From Halobacillus litoralis (GTDB taxonomy: Bacteria; Bacillota; Bacilli; Bacillales; Halobacillaceae), in assembly GCF_020524025.1 (NCBI RefSeq), contig NZ_JAIVKN010000002.1:620001-684000 (forward strand): DNA of 64,000 nucleotides, in the 5' to 3' direction. Both the position numbers and the translations under genes were made by a program. A model generated the notes under the pieces. The model saw only the letters and a program-made list of their open reading frames with translations. It was not told where the DNA came from and made no database searches. Position 1 is the first letter of the stretch. Each line of letters starts with the position of its first letter. Below, one piece after another: positions 34,712 to 42,576 of the stretch.

Positions 34712-35896
34712 ATGCCACAGCCTAAGCTATGGACTTGGCCGTTTATATTTTTGATTTTAGCCAATCTGTTTACTTTTATGAGTTTTCAAATGTTGCTCCC
34801 AAACCTCCCGCCTTATATTGAATCGATCGGAGGAAGCAGTCTCCAGATAGGTCTGATTACAACAACATTTGCTTTTGGAGCGATTATCATTCGTCCAATG
34901 ATCGGCCACCTCCTATTGACGAGGCCAAGAAAAGTGCTCGTCCTGAGCGGGGCCTCTGCTTTGCTCATCATGACCATTCTTTACCCCATTACACAGGTGG
35001 TCGTGATTTTATTGATCATCCGATTTATACATGGACTCGCATGGGGCTGGTCAACAACAGCTAATGGTACAGCAGCGGTGGACCTTGTTCCAAGAAAGAG
35101 AGTCGGAGAAGGGATGGGCTACTTCGGTTTATCTGTTACTGTGGGAATGATTATGGCTCCAAGCCTCGGAATCTACCTTTACCAGAATTATTCTTTTAAC
35201 CTGCTTGTTTGGATCTCTGCAGCTCTTGGCATCGTAGCCATTCTGCTGTTCACCATTACGCGCTTTGTTACTCCACCACAAGTGTATAAGAGTCAGGAAG
35301 ACCCTCCCGTCTTTTCATATACCGGTTCACTTATTGAAAAGAATAGCTGGTATCCCGCTCTTGTAACGATACTGACCACCTTTGGATATGGGGCAGTGGT
35401 TACCTATATCGTGATATTTGGGAATGAACAAGGACTTTCTGGAACTTTCCTATTCTACTTTTCCAACGCTTTGACAGCTACGATCTCACGTCCAATTACA
35501 GGACGGTACTTTGATAAAAAAGGTCCTTGGAAACTCATCATCTTTTGCTCTTTTATCTCTTTCACAGCCATGTGGGTACTGGCTACAGCAAGTTCTAACC
35601 TTCACTTAGTGATTGCTGGTGCTTTATTTGGTGCTGGATATGGTTCCATGATGCCTGCCCTTCAAGCGTGGGTTATTTCAAGAACAACCATCGAGCGCAG
35701 CGGCATTGCCAATGGCATGTATTATTCGTCCATTGATTTAGGGATCGGATCAAGTGCTCTTGTCCTGGGCTTTATCTATCAGTTTGTTAACACAGCCGCA
35801 TTATTCAAAATTTCAAGTTTCTTATTCATTGCCGTTATGGTTTTAACGATAGTAGATATGTACAAGCAGCAAGAACCATGGCAGTCACCTCAATAA
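34712..35896 (+). CDS. MFS transporter
   Basis: 394 residues, 12 predicted transmembrane helices, major facilitator superfamily drug/solute group. The loop 2-3 region carries GHLLLTRPRKVLVLSGA in place of the canonical motif A. Helix 4-5 has RFIHGLAWGWSTTANGTAAVDLVPRKRVGEGMGYFG, here quoted only in part as the conserved RxxGEGMG-like turn. The frame opens at GTG 34697 without a ribosome binding site; the ATG at 34712 has a weak AGTGAG and is preferred. It follows the AI-2E family gene past its terminator and ends with its own. The substrate is unknown. Confidence 0.85.
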   Translation: MPQPKLWTWPFIFLILANLFTFMSFQMLLPNLPPYIESIGGSSLQIGLITTTFAFGAIIIRPMIGHLLLTRPRKVLVLSGASALLIMTILYPITQVVVILLIIRFIHGLAWGWSTTANGTAAVDLVPRKRVGEGMGYFGLSVTVGMIMAPSLGIYLYQNYSFNLLVWISAALGIVAILLFTITRFVTPPQVYKSQEDPPVFSYTGSLIEKNSWYPALVTILTTFGYGAVVTYIVIFGNEQGLSGTFLFYFSNALTATISRPITGRYFDKKGPWKLIIFCSFISFTAMWVLATASSNLHLVIAGALFGAGYGSMMPALQAWVISRTTIERSGIANGMYYSSIDLGIGSSALVLGFIYQFVNTAALFKISSFLFIAVMVLTIVDMYKQQEPWQSPQ

Positions 35897-35899
35897 ATA

Positions 35900-35934
35900 A
35901 ACAAACGCACCCTGCAGGATGGGTGCGTTTGTTT
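35900..35934. terminator. MFS gene terminator
   Basis: 13-bp perfect stem AACAAACGCACCC / GGGTGCGTTTGTT with an 8-base loop, T-rich tail on the plus strand. Confidence 0.88.
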
Positions 35935-35979
35935 TCCTTCTAAAGTAAGATGTTCTGAATTTAACCTCTGTCGTATAGA

Positions 35980-36819
35980 TCATCCGTAATGATACACAAC
36001 CGATTCTCCTATTTGTTGATAGCCAATTTTTTTATAGATAGAATTGGATGTTGGATTTGCTAAATCTGTATAGAGAGAACAAAAGTTAAACCCTTCTTCT
36101 AATAATAGAGCGGACAAATGCCAGACGGCTTGAGAAGCATAGCCATTCCTCTTGTATTGGTCAGGCGTGTAAACCGCGTTAATGGTTGCCCCGTTTTTTG
36201 TTGTTCTTGCCCTGCTCACCATAGAAACCGGAGTATCATCGACAACCCATAAGTATATGCGGCCATCCTTAATCAAACCTTCTGTTATCTGTACCGCTTG
36301 TTTACACACCATTCCCTCTTCTGTCTCTATTCCATACTGGTACATCCAACCTTTTAACAAGGAAGCGTGACGAACATCAGCTTTAACCAATTCTCCTCTT
36401 TGTTTTTTTATCGGCTGCAGCTGATCTAAACGGTGTATCCCCTGTTCCATTTGTAAAACAGCTGTTTTCTTCGTTAACGCTTCCCACTCACTTAAGAACC
36501 ACCCTACTACATTCGTTTCCCCTAAAATGCCGGGAACCTCATACTGATGGTTCCGTAAGTACATAGCGAACTCTTTTATATGTTTCTTCGCAGCAGTCGA
36601 CATAGACGGCAGGATCCACAAGTGAGGAGGTGTCCTCATCGACATGAATAAAGGTTGATTATTCTCCGTTATATGGATAAGGTGGCATTCTTCACTGTTT
36701 GACTCCTGCATACGTTCCAATATTCCAAGAGGCAGGTTATTTTCTGCTTCTCTCTCTAAAAGTAATGCCTCGACTTCTTTTTTAAAAGCACCGGCGTCTG
36801 TTCCATATACGATTGTCAT
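35980..36819 (-). CDS. GNAT-family N-acetyltransferase
   Basis: 279 residues. The C-terminal GNAT fold (about 150-275) shows INAVYTPDQYKRNGYASQAVWHL, where YKRNGYAS is the acetyl-CoA pyrophosphate loop, and NPTSNSIYKKIGYQQIGE at the end. The N-terminal 140 residues look like a degenerate second GNAT half. The acceptor is unknown. AAAAAGGAGG lies before the ATG at 36819, ten codons inside the longest frame. Divergent from the SE1832 gene. This is a different protein from the GNAT at 14752, with little obvious similarity outside the fold motifs. Confidence 0.85.
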   Translation of the reverse strand: MTIVYGTDAGAFKKEVEALLLEREAENNLPLGILERMQESNSEECHLIHITENNQPLFMSMRTPPHLWILPSMSTAAKKHIKEFAMYLRNHQYEVPGILGETNVVGWFLSEWEALTKKTAVLQMEQGIHRLDQLQPIKKQRGELVKADVRHASLLKGWMYQYGIETEEGMVCKQAVQITEGLIKDGRIYLWVVDDTPVSMVSRARTTKNGATINAVYTPDQYKRNGYASQAVWHLSALLLEEGFNFCSLYTDLANPTSNSIYKKIGYQQIGESVVYHYG

Positions 36820-36935
36820 ACGATCCCCCTCCTTTTTATTCATGCTCATTTTTGATAAAATTCTGAATATGGAATAGTTTCCTATATTATACGTTCCCTC
36901 ATATCAGGGGACAAGATAAGAAAGGAAGGAAAAAA

Positions 36936-37121
36936 ATGAGCAAAAAAGATATCCAGGACCAGATCACCTTCTTAAAAGCAGATTACATTCGAATTCAGGG
37001 TGATTTAGATAAGTTAGAAGCGGCTGGAGGCAACATTCAAAACGCCGAAAAACAGCTGGCACGAATGGAAGAAGAGTTAAAAGATTTGAATAAACAGCTT
37101 GCGTCAGCTGAAAAAGAATAG
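36936..37121 (+). CDS. SE1832 family coiled-coil protein
   Basis: 61 residues forming an almost continuous helical heptad pattern: an IQDQITFLKADYIRIQGDLDKL helix, a short GG turn, then AEKQLARMEEELKDLNKQL. It fits the small SE1832 family of Bacilli. Function unknown; the shape suggests a short antiparallel helical hairpin that may oligomerise. AAAGGAAGG precedes the ATG. Monocistronic, with a strong terminator. Confidence 0.78.
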   Translation: MSKKDIQDQITFLKADYIRIQGDLDKLEAAGGNIQNAEKQLARMEEELKDLNKQLASAEKE

Positions 37122-37128
37122 AAATTAG

Positions 37129-37160
37129 AAAGCGGAGGCGCCTTAAGGTGCCTCCGCTTT
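37129..37160. terminator. Bidirectional terminator (SE1832 / antiporter)
   Basis: Near-perfect palindrome AAAGCGGAGGCGCCTT / AAGGTGCCTCCGCTTT with one G-U pair; serves the two convergent genes. Confidence 0.9.
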
Positions 37161-37163
37161 TAT

Positions 37164-39014
37164 TTACTCTTTCTTTTCTTGATTTCTCCTCTGCCCCTCC
37201 AGCTTCTCCTGTATCTTTTCAAACTCTTTACTTGGGGGCATTAAAGAAACAATCACATCCCCATTTTCAGCGCGGAAATCAACTTCAGGGGTAAAGAACT
37301 CAACCTTTCCTGATGATCTCTTAGCAAAAAGAAGCATCGCATGTTCATCACTATTTTCCATATAATCCTCAAACGTATACTGTTCTGTCAGATTCGTTTT
37401 ACGGAATACATAGCCGTTCTCAACGCGCGCATTTAACTCTTCCCATGAAGCACCTTCCTCAAAGAGAATGCGGCCTCCAATCGTATGAACCAAGTCCTCA
37501 AGGTTATCCCCTTCCTTGTTACTTAGACTCAGTTGAAAAGAATTGTTCCTTCCGAATTCAGGAACAAACGTCGTACACACAAGGGCGTTATATGAGTCCA
37601 GTTCAGTAGCAGCGATTAAATACTCATAGGGAGTCATATCCAGATAATATTCTGTCTGCTCAGATAAGATTTCACCATGATAAGACTCAATCCCCCGCGA
37701 GCGCGCCCGCGAAAGCCTCTGCCAGGACGAATCTGTCAGAAGTACAGGAATATTCAAATCTTCCAGCGTTTTCGCAAGTCCTGTACTGAACGCACTTCCA
37801 CCTGCGATGAGTACCCCCGGAGGTCCTTCCATAGATAACCCAAGCTTTTTAGCAAGCCAGCCAATTGAAAAGCCATGGGCGACTACCGTTGTAAATACTA
37901 GTGCAAAAGTAAGTGATATTAAGATTGACGCATCCTCGTAGCCATCTTCTAATAAGATGCTTGCAAAATAACTTGCAACAGTTAAAGCTACAATTCCTCT
38001 TGGAGCAATCCATCCAACCAGCAGCTTTTCCGATTTAGATAAATCTGTCCCTATTGTAGATAGAAATATCGACAACGGTCGAACAATAAAAAGCATTAAG
38101 ATAACAAAGCCGATAATTTGAATATTAAAAATTTCTACAAGCGTTTCAACCGTTAGAGAAGCAGTCAGCATAACAAAAATTGTTGATATTAATAATAAAG
38201 AGATATTTTCCTTGAAATGTCTCATATCTGCTATAGAGGAGATGTGCATGTTGGCGATAGTCATTCCCATCGCTGTGACAGACAGCAATCCTGTTTCATG
38301 CATAATTTCATCCGCTACGGTAAAGCACGCTATGACCACAGCAAAGACCACAGGCGATTTCAGAAATTCAGGGACGTACCCTGTTTCAAACATCCACCCA
38401 ATCCCTTTCCCGCAAACCCAGCCAAGAAATACAGCAAAAGCTGAAGCAAGAAAGAACATTAGGAGTGCAGACGGATCATTAACTGTTAGAAAAAGGATAA
38501 TTTCAAAAGCAAAAACAGCCAGCAATGCACCAATGGGGTCAACAATAATCCCTTCCCACTTTAAAATCTTAGCCGGCCTCGGTTTTAACTTAGCCTGACG
38601 TAATAAAGGAAGAATTACAGTAGGTCCCGTAACAATGAATAACCCTCCGATGGTAAAGGCAACGGCCCAGGATAATCCCGCTACATAATGAGCTGCAAAG
38701 GAACCCAAAATCCAGCTTAGGAAAGCGCCGATCGTAACAATACGGAAGACCGGTCTCCCTAATCCTTTGACTTCTTTGAAATCCAAATTCAAGCTTCCTT
38801 CAAATAAGATAACAGCCACCGCCAGCGATATAATCGGTTTGTACAAATCACCGAAATCCTGTTCTGGGTTCATCAGACCAAAGACCGGGCCCGCAAGCAG
38901 TCCGGCAATGGACATGACAACAATTGCAGGCAGACGGAAACGCCAGGCAACCCATTGAGAGCCGACTCCTAGAAATCCAATAAGCATGAGCTGTAACAAG
39001 AGCGAATCAATCAT
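37164..39014 (-). CDS. CPA-type monovalent cation/proton antiporter with C-terminal regulatory domain
   Basis: 616 residues. The N-terminal 390 residues form 12-13 membrane helices with cation:proton antiporter motifs: SLAVAVILFEGSLNL, FIVTGPTVILPLLR, the ion-binding EGIIVDPIGALLAVF and APRGIVALTVASYFAS. The C-terminal 220 residues are cytoplasmic and begin with a Rossmann-like GVLIAGGSAFSTGLAKTLEDL, a TrkA-N/RCK-type nucleotide fold, then a TrkA-C-like part (SGKVEFFTPEVDFRAENGDVIV). It probably exchanges Na+ or K+ for H+ under nucleotide control, fitting a salt-adapted host. GGAG is eight bases before the ATG at 39014, two codons inside the frame. Monocistronic. Confidence 0.88.
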   Translation of the reverse strand: MIDSLLLQLMLIGFLGVGSQWVAWRFRLPAIVVMSIAGLLAGPVFGLMNPEQDFGDLYKPIISLAVAVILFEGSLNLDFKEVKGLGRPVFRIVTIGAFLSWILGSFAAHYVAGLSWAVAFTIGGLFIVTGPTVILPLLRQAKLKPRPAKILKWEGIIVDPIGALLAVFAFEIILFLTVNDPSALLMFFLASAFAVFLGWVCGKGIGWMFETGYVPEFLKSPVVFAVVIACFTVADEIMHETGLLSVTAMGMTIANMHISSIADMRHFKENISLLLISTIFVMLTASLTVETLVEIFNIQIIGFVILMLFIVRPLSIFLSTIGTDLSKSEKLLVGWIAPRGIVALTVASYFASILLEDGYEDASILISLTFALVFTTVVAHGFSIGWLAKKLGLSMEGPPGVLIAGGSAFSTGLAKTLEDLNIPVLLTDSSWQRLSRARSRGIESYHGEILSEQTEYYLDMTPYEYLIAATELDSYNALVCTTFVPEFGRNNSFQLSLSNKEGDNLEDLVHTIGGRILFEEGASWEELNARVENGYVFRKTNLTEQYTFEDYMENSDEHAMLLFAKRSSGKVEFFTPEVDFRAENGDVIVSLMPPSKEFEKIQEKLEGQRRNQEKKE

Positions 39015-39173
39015 GATCATTTCTCCTCGTCTTCAAAATATATGTAAGGAATTCACACATGCATAGACATATTCTATTCCCCGCTTTCCCTCTTGTAAAC
39101 AAACTTAATTACCCTCTGACACATTTTAAAACCATAATCTTACGTCTTCTACATGGAAAACATAACCTTTTTA

Positions 39174-39188
39174 AATTTTCTGAGAAAG
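39174..39188. promoter_or_regulatory. CodY-like box upstream of brnQ
   Basis: AATTTTCTGAGAAAG matches 12 of 15 positions of the CodY box AATTTTCWGAAAATT and ends two bases before the -35 of the brnQ promoter. CodY, activated by branched-chain amino acids, represses such transporters in Bacilli. Confidence 0.6.
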
Positions 39189-39190
39189 GA

Positions 39191-39219
39191 TTGACATCAT
39201 TATTTCACACTGATAGTAT
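39191..39219 (+). promoter_or_regulatory. Promoter of brnQ
   Basis: TTGACA (39191-39196), 17 bp, TAGTAT (39214-39219). The predicted transcript has a leader of about 135 nt that contains a terminator-like hairpin. Confidence 0.75.
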
Positions 39220-39271
39220 TACTGCGGTGCGTATAGAAAATTCAAAATATAAATGATAAAAATTAATCCTG

Positions 39272-39320
39272 ATCGCTTCCGGAAAGGTTGCTTCCCTTCT
39301 GGATAAGAGCGATTTTTTTT
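39272..39320 (+). terminator. Leader terminator (possible attenuator) before brnQ
   Basis: Outer stem ATCGCT / AGCGAT (39272-39277, 39308-39313), inner interrupted stem TCC-GAA-GG / CC-TTC-GGA, then eight T (39313-39320). It sits between the brnQ promoter and its start codon, so it must be read through for expression. A 17-codon reading frame (39253-39306) ends inside the 3' arm. Confidence 0.75.
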
Positions 39321-39358
39321 ACGCAGAATAAAAAGACATCTAAGAGGAGGAGCACGTT

Positions 39359-40675
39359 ATGAAAGCCAGAGATACCCTGTTTGTTGGTTTCACTTTATTT
39401 GCATTATTCTTTGGTGCTGGAAACTTAATTTACCCTGTCTCCTTAGGAATAGAGTCAGGTACTTCTTATATACCCGCTATTATAGGATTCGTAATCACTG
39501 GAGTAGGTATACCGATTATTACTGTAGCTGCTGTCTCCCTATTTCAAAATGGCGCGGTTCAATTAGCCGGCCGGGTCCATCCTAAGTTTGGCCTTTGGTT
39601 CACGGCCATGGTCTACCTGGTAATCGGTCCTTTTTTTGCCATTCCCAGGGCTGCGAACGTAGCTTTTGAAACAGGTGTGGCTCCATTCATTGGCAAAGGG
39701 TCCATGACTCTGTTTCTGTTTACCGTTTTATTTTTTATCATTGTCTATTGGTTGAGTCGAAACCCTTCTAAATTGGTTGATCGTATCGGCCAGTTTTTAA
39801 CACCTGCTCTTTTCCTTGCCATCGTAGCACTGGTGGTTGGAAGTTTCTTTATGCTCAACGGTCCCATTCAACCGGCTGGAGAAAAATACGAATCCCAGCC
39901 TTTCTTTACAGGTTTTATTGAAGGATATTTGACGATGGATGCTATTGCTTCACTTGCGTTCGGTACAATTGTCGTCACTTCTTTCCGTGATCGCGGAGTT
40001 ACAGGTACAAAGCAATTAACAATAAGCACGTTGAAAGCTGGACTAGTTACAGCTCTAGGCTTGGCAGGTGTGTATGTTTCGATCGGATGGATCGGAGCAA
40101 AAATGGCAACAGAAGGTTCTTATGACAACGGAAGCGCCATCCTTTCTAGTGCCTCTCAAATCATGTATGGTGATGTCGGTACTATCTTACTGGGGGGCAT
40201 TGTAGGGTTAGCCTGTCTAACGACTTGTGTAGGATTAACGGTTGCCTGCGGCCAATTCTTTTCCACACGGGTATCCGGGTTATCTTACCAAACCGTTATC
40301 TTAATTGTTACCGTGCTTAGTTTTGGAATCTCTAATGTAGGATTGAACCAAATTATTTCTTATTCTGTTCCTGTCCTTGTCTTCTTCTATCCAATTACAA
40401 TTGTACTCGTTGCATTAACATTTATAAGCCGATTCTTTAATCATTCCCCCTATGTTTATAGAGGAGCTATTTCTCTCACAGCGATTATTGGTCTATATGA
40501 CGGAATGGCAGCGTTCGGGACTGACGTTTCTTCTCTTACACCTATGATTAGTCAGCTGCCATTATATGAGCTGAATCTGAGCTGGGTGGTTCCTGCTTTA
40601 ATTGGCGGCCTCATCGGCTGGCTGATTCAATTCGTTAAAGGACATCCGAAAGCATCAGAAAGCTATCAAAATTAA
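39359..40675 (+). CDS. brnQ: Branched-chain amino acid:cation symporter BrnQ
   Basis: 438 residues, 12 transmembrane helices of the LIVCS family, taking up Leu, Ile and Val with Na+ or H+. The N-terminal signature LFVGFTLFALFFGAGNLIYP is diagnostic. YLVIGPFFAIPRAANVAFE and LACLTTCVGLTVACGQFF are further conserved parts. AGAGGAGGAGC precedes the ATG. Regulation seen in the sequence: a CodY-like box abutting a strong promoter and a terminator hairpin in the leader. Monocistronic. Confidence 0.95.
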   Translation: MKARDTLFVGFTLFALFFGAGNLIYPVSLGIESGTSYIPAIIGFVITGVGIPIITVAAVSLFQNGAVQLAGRVHPKFGLWFTAMVYLVIGPFFAIPRAANVAFETGVAPFIGKGSMTLFLFTVLFFIIVYWLSRNPSKLVDRIGQFLTPALFLAIVALVVGSFFMLNGPIQPAGEKYESQPFFTGFIEGYLTMDAIASLAFGTIVVTSFRDRGVTGTKQLTISTLKAGLVTALGLAGVYVSIGWIGAKMATEGSYDNGSAILSSASQIMYGDVGTILLGGIVGLACLTTCVGLTVACGQFFSTRVSGLSYQTVILIVTVLSFGISNVGLNQIISYSVPVLVFFYPITIVLVALTFISRFFNHSPYVYRGAISLTAIIGLYDGMAAFGTDVSSLTPMISQLPLYELNLSWVVPALIGGLIGWLIQFVKGHPKASESYQN

Positions 40676-40688
40676 CGGCATGTTTATT

Positions 40689-40719
40689 AAAAACCCTCTT
40701 CTTAAAGAAGAGGGTTTTT
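40689..40719. terminator. Bidirectional terminator (brnQ / transglutaminase)
   Basis: 15-bp arms AAAAACCCTCTTCTT / AAGAAGAGGGTTTTT. Confidence 0.92.
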
Positions 40720-40730
40720 CATTTATTTCA

Positions 40731-41582
40731 CTATTTTTCCAGGAGAGTCACACTTACTTTCACATCTAAATTTTGTCCTCCGCCTCTGTACACTCCTTGA
40801 AGGGGACTGACATCAGCGTAATCCCTTCCCGTACCAATTCGTATATGCTGCTCCAAAGCTTCCACATTATTCGTAGGATCAAGCCCTATCCAGCCTATAC
40901 CAGGGACCATAACTTCCACCCATGCATGAGTTGCTGCATCCCCAATAAGTGCGGAGTCTTCTCCGACATAGAGGTAACCACTGACATAACGTGCGGGTAT
41001 ACCCTGTGATCTTAATACTCCGATCATTATATGGGCGTAATCTTGACAGACCCCTGATCGTAACGGCCAGGACTCACAAGCTTTCGTGTTGACTTGAGTG
41101 GTGGTGGTATCATAGATAAAGGATTGATTGATGTACTCCATCAGCTGTAATGAAAAACGCACGGGATCCTGAGCCTCACCAATAATATCCCTTATTTCTT
41201 CAATCTGCTCTTTATATAAGAAAGTATAAGGCGTTTCATTCAAATAAGCTAAATAGTGACGACGGAACAACTCCGAGTGGAAAATCGACTGCATTTCATC
41301 TGAACATGGGATCATTCGAATGAAAGGACTTTTCTGAATGCTGACGGTTGAAATGGTTTTTAAGGTCAAATGCTGGTGCTTCTCAGGTATGAAGAAGGTT
41401 TCCACATGATTTCCCCATAGATCTATATGTTCCTTTGTCATTGATCCCGGGGTTATTTCTGTACGATAAGCCAACAGACGTTGACATTCATCTGTCCTCG
41501 GTTTCAAGCGGATGTGATTCATGCTTTGATCCACAAAATTCTCATAAAAAAAGGTATTGGTGTGTTCAATTTGGTATTTCAC
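40731..41582 (-). CDS. Transglutaminase-like protein of the ATP-grasp/alpha-E cluster
   Basis: 283 residues. An N-terminal beta domain (1-135, KYQIEHTNTFFYENFVDQSMNHIRL type) precedes the transglutaminase core: the nucleophile in SWPLRSGVCQDYAHIMIGVLRSQGIPARYVSGYL (key part RSGVCQDYAH), then the His of AATHAWVEVMVPGIGWIGLDPTN. The Cys-His-Asp triad is intact. There is no signal peptide, so it acts in the cytoplasm. It could cleave or transfer amide bonds, perhaps on the peptide made by the partner ATP-grasp enzyme. GTG start with GGAGG. Third gene of the cluster, 25 bp after the alpha-E gene. Confidence 0.9.
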   Translation of the reverse strand: MKYQIEHTNTFFYENFVDQSMNHIRLKPRTDECQRLLAYRTEITPGSMTKEHIDLWGNHVETFFIPEKHQHLTLKTISTVSIQKSPFIRMIPCSDEMQSIFHSELFRRHYLAYLNETPYTFLYKEQIEEIRDIIGEAQDPVRFSLQLMEYINQSFIYDTTTTQVNTKACESWPLRSGVCQDYAHIMIGVLRSQGIPARYVSGYLYVGEDSALIGDAATHAWVEVMVPGIGWIGLDPTNNVEALEQHIRIGTGRDYADVSPLQGVYRGGGQNLDVKVSVTLLEK

Positions 41583-41607
41583 AAGGTATTCCTCCTGTAT
41601 TTCTCCC

Positions 41608-42576
41608 CTAATTCACGCGGACCGGCTCAATAAGGTAGTACGTTTCAGAGAACATACGGCTGAGTGTCATGCAGCGATCCTGGAAATGATCTAAAAACTC
41701 CATCAGACTTTCCATTTCCATCTCCTCAATATTCGTTCTGGAAATTTCATCTTCTATTAATTCAAGCATTTGGAAGAGGTCTTCTGAATAATGAGAGACT
41801 TTTCCTCCTTCGAGTTTATGAACTGCCTCTAATACGTGTTCCATACAATAGCGGATAGATCTTGGGAATCTTCCTTCCTTAATTAAGAAGCTGAGCACTT
41901 TTTCAGACTCCATTGTCGGAGGGTGCTCTTTAATATAGGCATCATATCCATTTAGAAACTGAAGAGCTGTCAACCAATAATAATATTGGTTCGTAGAAGT
42001 TGAAGCACTGGCCTCTTTTTTATATTTTTCACATGTGACGTTAAGGATCCGGGCGGTTTTCTCTGCCCTTTCCAGCCACTTCCCAATCTTAATCATAGTA
42101 TACGGCGTTCCACGGCTCATACTTGATTCAATGACGCCTTGTGACGTCATCGAAGTCTTGATGACTTTGTCTAAGTAGGCCTGTGTATGCTCTCTGGTAT
42201 TAGGGAGCTCCTGCCAGTCTTTCTGGTCCAGGTGAAATTCATTCAATACTTCCCAAAGTCCTTCTGGTAAAATCTCTCTGGTTGACCGTGCGTTTTCGCG
42301 GGTATAATTCATACAGTTCATCAATGAATTCGTATTAAACGGACTAATGGTTAAGTATTGAATTAAAGTTTCTCGATCCAGCCGCTCATACAAGTTGTAA
42401 TAGTCAGATGCTGACGCACATACTTCCAGAATCTCTTCCCAATCACGGTCTGCTACTTCCTGACTGGACGTCTCAAGCATATGGATGAGCTGAACCCTGA
42501 GTACTCTCGCATTGTTTTCAGCTCTTTCAATGTTACGGGACATCCAATATAAAGAATCCGCTACACGACTAAGCAT
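41608..42576 (-). CDS. Alpha-E domain protein (DUF403)
   Basis: 322 residues, all-helical. The family signature MLSRVADSLYWMSRNIERAEN stands at the N-terminus, followed by EGLWEVLNEFHLD and IKIGKWLERAEKTARILNVTCEKY, the repeated ERAE motif of alpha-E proteins. The family is almost always encoded beside a circularly permuted ATP-grasp enzyme and a transglutaminase; its own activity is unknown. GAAGGTGGTG lies before the ATG at 42576, 16 codons inside the longest frame. The start overlaps the end of the ATP-grasp gene by eight bases, so translation is coupled. Confidence 0.9.
   Translation of the reverse strand: MLSRVADSLYWMSRNIERAENNARVLRVQLIHMLETSSQEVADRDWEEILEVCASASDYYNLYERLDRETLIQYLTISPFNTNSLMNCMNYTRENARSTREILPEGLWEVLNEFHLDQKDWQELPNTREHTQAYLDKVIKTSMTSQGVIESSMSRGTPYTMIKIGKWLERAEKTARILNVTCEKYKKEASASTSTNQYYYWLTALQFLNGYDAYIKEHPPTMESEKVLSFLIKEGRFPRSIRYCMEHVLEAVHKLEGGKVSHYSEDLFQMLELIEDEISRTNIEEMEMESLMEFLDHFQDRCMTLSRMFSETYYLIEPVRVN

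Noticed and set aside
39059-39256. 65-codon plus-strand frame upstream of brnQ
   Set aside because: It runs through the CodY-like box and the promoter hexamers and has no ribosome binding site; the region is better explained as a regulatory leader.
39191-39358. T-box riboswitch before brnQ
   Set aside because: The conserved T-box AGGGTGG-type sequence and Stem I features are absent; only a terminator hairpin is seen.
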